Shown piece after piece: positions 61,134-64,000 of a DNA stretch of 64,000 bases. This DNA comes from Alphaproteobacteria bacterium. GTDB lineage: Bacteria; Pseudomonadota; Alphaproteobacteria; Caulobacterales; Hyphomonadaceae. The stretch covers positions 1-64,000 of the forward strand of contig JAHJSB010000015.1 of NCBI GenBank assembly GCA_018830285.1, read 5' to 3'. Below the pieces are notes generated by a model. The model was given only the letters and a program-made list of their open reading frames with translations. It had not been told where the DNA came from and did not search any database. The translations under genes and the position numbers were made by a program. The stretch's first letter is position 1, and every line of letters starts with the position of its first letter.

Positions 61134-62869
61134 AGCCCGCCATGTTCCTGCTGGCAGTGCCGAAAGTTGCGCAGCGCTCCAATCTTCCGGTTCTATCCGC
61201 TGCGCGCAGCCCCGAACGCACCTGCGCCGAGCGCGCGCGCCTGTGGGTAGAGGACGAGTGCGCTCGCATCGATCTGGGCGCTGCTGGCGCGATCATCGGC
61301 GTCCTGTTCTCGCGCAGTTCGGGAGATCGGCTCACCGTTCTTCCCGCTCATGCCCCGCGGGATCGGGGACCCGGGGAGCTTGCCGCCTGGTTGCTGCACG
61401 AATGCTGGGGCGCCTATGCCGCTATCCTCGCCGATCCGCTCTCGGGCGCGCTTTACATGCTGGTCGACCCCTCAGGCATGCTGCCCGCCTACCGCTTCGA
61501 GACCGCCTCGCATGTCCTGCTGACATCGCACCCCGCGTTGCTCCAGGAGGCCGCCGGGAGGAGGATCAAGGTGTCATGGCCCGCGCTTCATGCGCAGCTG
61601 TGCCGGCCAGAACTGCGGCAGCGCTCGACCTGTCTTGACGGGGTGACCGAGCTTGCACCCGGCGCGCTCGTAGCGCTCGCAGGTGAGGAGCGCGCCGCTG
61701 CGCGGATGTGGCAGCCTTCGGCCTTCATGCCCCAGGATCGTGCAATGTCCTTCACGCAAGTCGCGGAGGAGCTGCGCGGTCTCGCCGTCGGCGTGATCGG
61801 CGCCTGGTCGCGCTGCCTCGGGCCGGTCGCGGTCGCGGCCTCGGGCGGGGTCGATTCCTCGTTCATCTGCGCCGCGCTTGCCCGCAGCGGCGCATCATTT
61901 TCGTGCATTACCCTTGCCACCGCCGATCCGAGCGGCGACGAGCGGTCCTTCGTCCGCCTGCTCGCCGATCATCTTGGTGTTCGCTGCTTCGCCGCGCTCC
62001 ATGATCCGGGCTTGATCGATCCGCATCGCCCGGCCTCGGCCGGACTGGCGCGTCCGTCGCGTCGGCCCTTCCTCGCCTCTCTCGACTCGGCGCTTCTAGC
62101 GGCTGCCGACCACCTTGGGGCTAGCGCTGTGCTCGACGGCAACGGCGGCGACAATCTGTTCTGCTATCTCCATTCGGCAGCGCCGATCGTCGACCGGCTG
62201 CGCTGCGAAGGGCCTGGAGGAGGAACTCTGACGACGTTACTGGACATGTGTCAGGTGACCGGCTGCGATATCCCGGCCATGGCGCGCGCGGTCCTCATGC
62301 GGCTGATGAGACGCGGCCACCCAGATCGCTGGCCCGCCGACACGCGCCTGCTTGCGCCCGCGCCCGAACGGTGCCGCGTCCCTGATCCGCTGACACCCTG
62401 GCTCGACAGCGAGGTCGGTCGTCATGGCGGCAAGCGCGATCATCTCTCGCTGATCATGCGCGCGCAAAACCATCTGCACGGCCTCGGCGCGGCGGGCCTG
62501 CCGCGCTTTTCGCCGCTGATGTGCCAGCCGCTGCTCGAGTTCTGTCTCGCGGTGCCCACGTGGCTCTGGTGCGCGGGCGGGATCAATCGCGCGCCCGCGC
62601 GCGCCGCCTTCGCGCGCGATCTGCCCCGCGAGATCGCCGTGCGAACCTCCAAGGCGGGCCCCGACAGTTTCATTCGCCGCAGCTTTGAACGCAATTGCCC
62701 CGCGATCCGCGCCATGCTCCTTGACGGGCTGCTCGCGCACCACGGCCTGCTCGACATTGCCGCGACCGAGCAGGCGCTTTCGGTTGACGCGCTTTCAGGT
62801 GGTTCGATCATCTACCGCCTGCTCGATCTCGCCGAGGCCGAAGCCTGGGCGCGCTCATGGCAGGGTTGA
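61130..62869 (+). CDS. Lasso cyclase (asparagine-synthase-like, C protein)
   Basis: This 579-residue protein is an ATP-dependent amide ligase that closes the macrolactam ring by activating the acidic side chain of the core. An N-terminal glutamine-amidotransferase-like remnant precedes a C-terminal asparagine-synthase domain with the PP-loop VAASGGVDSSFICAALAR, then TLATADPSGDERSFVRLLA and LDGNGGDNLFCYLHSAAP. No catalytic Cys at residue 2 is present, as expected for lasso cyclases. The last codons (EAWARSWQG) fall in a sequence repeated at ~63308. Confidence 0.9.
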   Translation: MKPAMFLLAVPKVAQRSNLPVLSAARSPERTCAERARLWVEDECARIDLGAAGAIIGVLFSRSSGDRLTVLPAHAPRDRGPGELAAWLLHECWGAYAAILADPLSGALYMLVDPSGMLPAYRFETASHVLLTSHPALLQEAAGRRIKVSWPALHAQLCRPELRQRSTCLDGVTELAPGALVALAGEERAAARMWQPSAFMPQDRAMSFTQVAEELRGLAVGVIGAWSRCLGPVAVAASGGVDSSFICAALARSGASFSCITLATADPSGDERSFVRLLADHLGVRCFAALHDPGLIDPHRPASAGLARPSRRPFLASLDSALLAAADHLGASAVLDGNGGDNLFCYLHSAAPIVDRLRCEGPGGGTLTTLLDMCQVTGCDIPAMARAVLMRLMRRGHPDRWPADTRLLAPAPERCRVPDPLTPWLDSEVGRHGGKRDHLSLIMRAQNHLHGLGAAGLPRFSPLMCQPLLEFCLAVPTWLWCAGGINRAPARAAFARDLPREIAVRTSKAGPDSFIRRSFERNCPAIRAMLLDGLLAHHGLLDIAATEQALSVDALSGGSIIYRLLDLAEAEAWARSWQG

Positions 62870-63357
62870 TGTGCCTCGTGCGAAGCGCAAGTCTTCGGCA
62901 GGATGCGAGCCTGGATATGGTCCTTGATGGTGTTCCTGTTGGCACCTGCGGCCCTGGCGGCATCGCTGACAGTAACGCGCCCGCGCCATCCATTTGTCCA
63001 TCCATTTCCACCCGATTTTAACGAAGGGGTGCTGGCGCGTTACTGTCAGCGAAAACGTCTTGAGAGCCCCGGACACCGCAAAAAAACTCCGATTAACCAT
63101 CAGGTCAACAACGGCGAAGCCGAATTTCTCGGCCTTAAAGGCCGAAAAACCCGAAATAACCCGCTTTAAGCTCCATCGTCCACTCGATGCCGCTTGTTTG
63201 CCGGACGGCAAATACCCCTCGTCTTCCTCGCCGGATCGGACTTGCTCAACCCAGCCAGAGCCTGCTTTGATTAGCCTGGGTTGGATTCACCAGGCTCGTC
63301 GACCACGAAGCTTGAGCGCGCTCATGGTATGGCCGATGTGTCTGGTGCGCAGTGCAG
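62841..63357 (+). repeat. Two copies of an imperfect ~50-bp direct repeat
   Basis: The sequence around GCGCGCTCATGG, then GATGTG, then GTGCG at 62841-62890 recurs at 63308-63357 with about three quarters of bases identical. The first copy covers the last codons of the lasso cyclase. The two copies bracket the non-coding stretch downstream. Confidence 0.5.
62964..63051. repeat. 88-bp unit bounded by a perfect 17-bp inverted repeat
   Basis: CGCTGACAGTAACGCGC (62964-62980) and its exact reverse complement (63035-63051) frame a 54-bp spacer with no ORF. This could be a small MITE-like element or a long-range hairpin downstream of the cyclase gene. No clear target duplication is seen. Confidence 0.6.
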
Positions 63358-63587
63358 CTGACCCGCACGCGGTGCACCCTGCATCGCCCCTTCCATTGGT
63401 CGTACCGTGCAGCCTCGTGGGGCGCTTCGTGGCGCGTGCGTACGGTAAAACGGCACCTTGGGTTCGCCGCTTCATCCCGGTATCCCGTTTCCTTCCGGGT
63501 ATGGTTCCAAGTTCAAAGAGGAATCCTTGCAAAACCGCCACGCCTCGGCGGATTATCAGGAAATTCTCTTCTAAAAGACCATTTATT

Positions 63588-63622
63588 CTTGCATATCGTC
63601 CATGTTATAGATAATATGCAAG
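63588..63622. promoter_or_regulatory. Inverted repeat in front of the AAA ATPase gene
   Basis: CTTGCATAT (63588-63596) and ATATGCAAG (63614-63622) form an inverted repeat ending just before the start codon at 63624, in AT-rich DNA. It is a candidate operator or start-site hairpin. Confidence 0.45.
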
Positions 63623-63623
63623 G

Positions 63624-64000
63624 ATGTTAGAGAGACATATCAGGCAGAAAGTGGAGCAAGCCTTAGGCTACCAAGCCGCCGTAGCTCTTATCGGGCCGAG
63701 ACAGATCGGCAAGACCACGCTGGCGCTCGAAATTGGGGAAGCTCGCGGCGCAATCTATCTGGATCTGGAAGATCGCTCCGACAGAGAAAAGCTGACTGAG
63801 CCCAAACTCTATCTCGAACAGTTTCAGGATCGGCTGGTCATCCTTGATGAGATTCATCGTGTGCCCGAACTCTTTCAGGACTTGCGCGGGATCATCGATC
63901 AGGGACGAAGAGAGGGGCGGAGGACAGGAAGATTTCTGATTTTGGGCTCAGCTGCAATCGACCTCTTGAGGCAATCGGGCGAAACCCTCGCGGGCCGGAT
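63624..64000 (+). CDS. AAA ATPase (DUF4143-type), cut by window edge
   Basis: The first 125 codons of an ATP-binding protein are seen: LERHIRQKVEQALGYQAAVA, Walker A in ALIGPRQIGKTTLALEIGEA, Walker B-like VILDEIHRVPELFQDLRG and sensor region FLILGSAAIDLL. This is the archaeal-type ATPase family usually followed by DUF4143 and a DUF234-like nuclease part. The gene runs past 64000. Its role is unknown; such genes are common in accessory regions. Confidence 0.8.
   Translation, partial: MLERHIRQKVEQALGYQAAVALIGPRQIGKTTLALEIGEARGAIYLDLEDRSDREKLTEPKLYLEQFQDRLVILDEIHRVPELFQDLRGIIDQGRREGRRTGRFLILGSAAIDLLRQSGETLAGR

Larger units (their letters stand above)
62870..63623. other. Non-coding region after the lasso cyclase
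   Basis: No convincing gene is found in ~750 bases. The plus ORF at 62903-63169 has a signal-peptide-like start (LMVFLLAPAALAASL) but then an unstructured basic tail and no family. Contents are the direct repeats, the 17-bp inverted repeat at 62964-63051, a tandem CCATCCATTT pair near 62987-63008, and an AT-rich promoter region from ~63540. No lasso isopeptidase, TonB receptor or ABC exporter is present. Confidence 0.5.

Noticed and set aside
62903-63169. Secreted small protein after the lasso cyclase
   Set aside because: The signal-like start is followed by a basic, featureless tail across the inverted repeats; no ribosome site or family.

Overview
The window is GC-rich alphaproteobacterial DNA, most like Sphingomonadales or a marine relative. 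The signs are tRNA-anchored Tn4371-like conjugative modules with RepA, DUF736, DUF2840 and TraF, a type I-C-like CRISPR repeat, and a proteobacterial lasso-peptide cluster. The species cannot be fixed from sequence alone. Most of the window is mobile DNA stacked at tRNA 3' ends.

Layout. 1-328 is the distal end of a CRISPR array whose cas genes would lie to the left. 376-561 is an integrase remnant, followed by the 3' part of tRNA-Arg(CCT) at 656-698. 725-17185 (element A) carries a thermonuclease lipoprotein, a full traG-CopG-trbBCDEJLFGI transfer operon, a DUF433/DUF5615 toxin-antitoxin pair and a tyrosine integrase, but no relaxase or replication gene. A 3' fragment of tRNA-Gly(GCC) at 17314-17358 opens a second element, ICE-B. 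ICE-B begins with an integrase and a hipB/hipA pair whose hipA is cut by a piece of a FixLJ-like two-component system. Its core follows: DUF736, an AlpA-like regulator, repA with three iterons, DUF2840, traF, DUF736, a lytic transglycosylase, a relaxase, traG, CopG and trbBCDEJKLFGI (21443-54651).

The ICE-B transfer operon is interrupted by two cargo blocks. Block 1 (27590-31293), between relaxase and traG, is a MerR-like regulator, an 831-residue N6-adenine methyltransferase and an unrecognised partner protein, controlled by a perfect palindrome. Block 2 (33861-44836), between CopG and trbB, is a defence-island-like run: a zinc-ribbon peptide, a TIR/deoxyribosyltransferase-like protein, a Hachiman/AbpAB-like nuclease plus Ski2-type helicase, a PIN-like protein, an in-frame chimera of an MmeI-like methyltransferase N-terminus with a helicase C-terminus, and a GIY-YIG protein.

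An 844-bp IS5-family element (54855-55698) follows the transfer operon. Beyond it are a membrane peroxiredoxin, two DUF1330-like genes each paired with a LysR gene (one LysR decayed), a fused nucleotidyltransferase-HEPN protein, a lasso peptide operon with a 45-codon precursor gene (60322-60459), and the start of an AAA ATPase gene running off the right edge. By the tRNA logic the right end of ICE-B is not seen, so these genes, including the lasso cluster, could be ICE cargo.

The strongest points for follow-up are the unannotated lasso precursor, the MerR-methyltransferase-partner module, the deletion chimera in the methylase/helicase/GIY-YIG locus, and the defence block inserted into the transfer operon.
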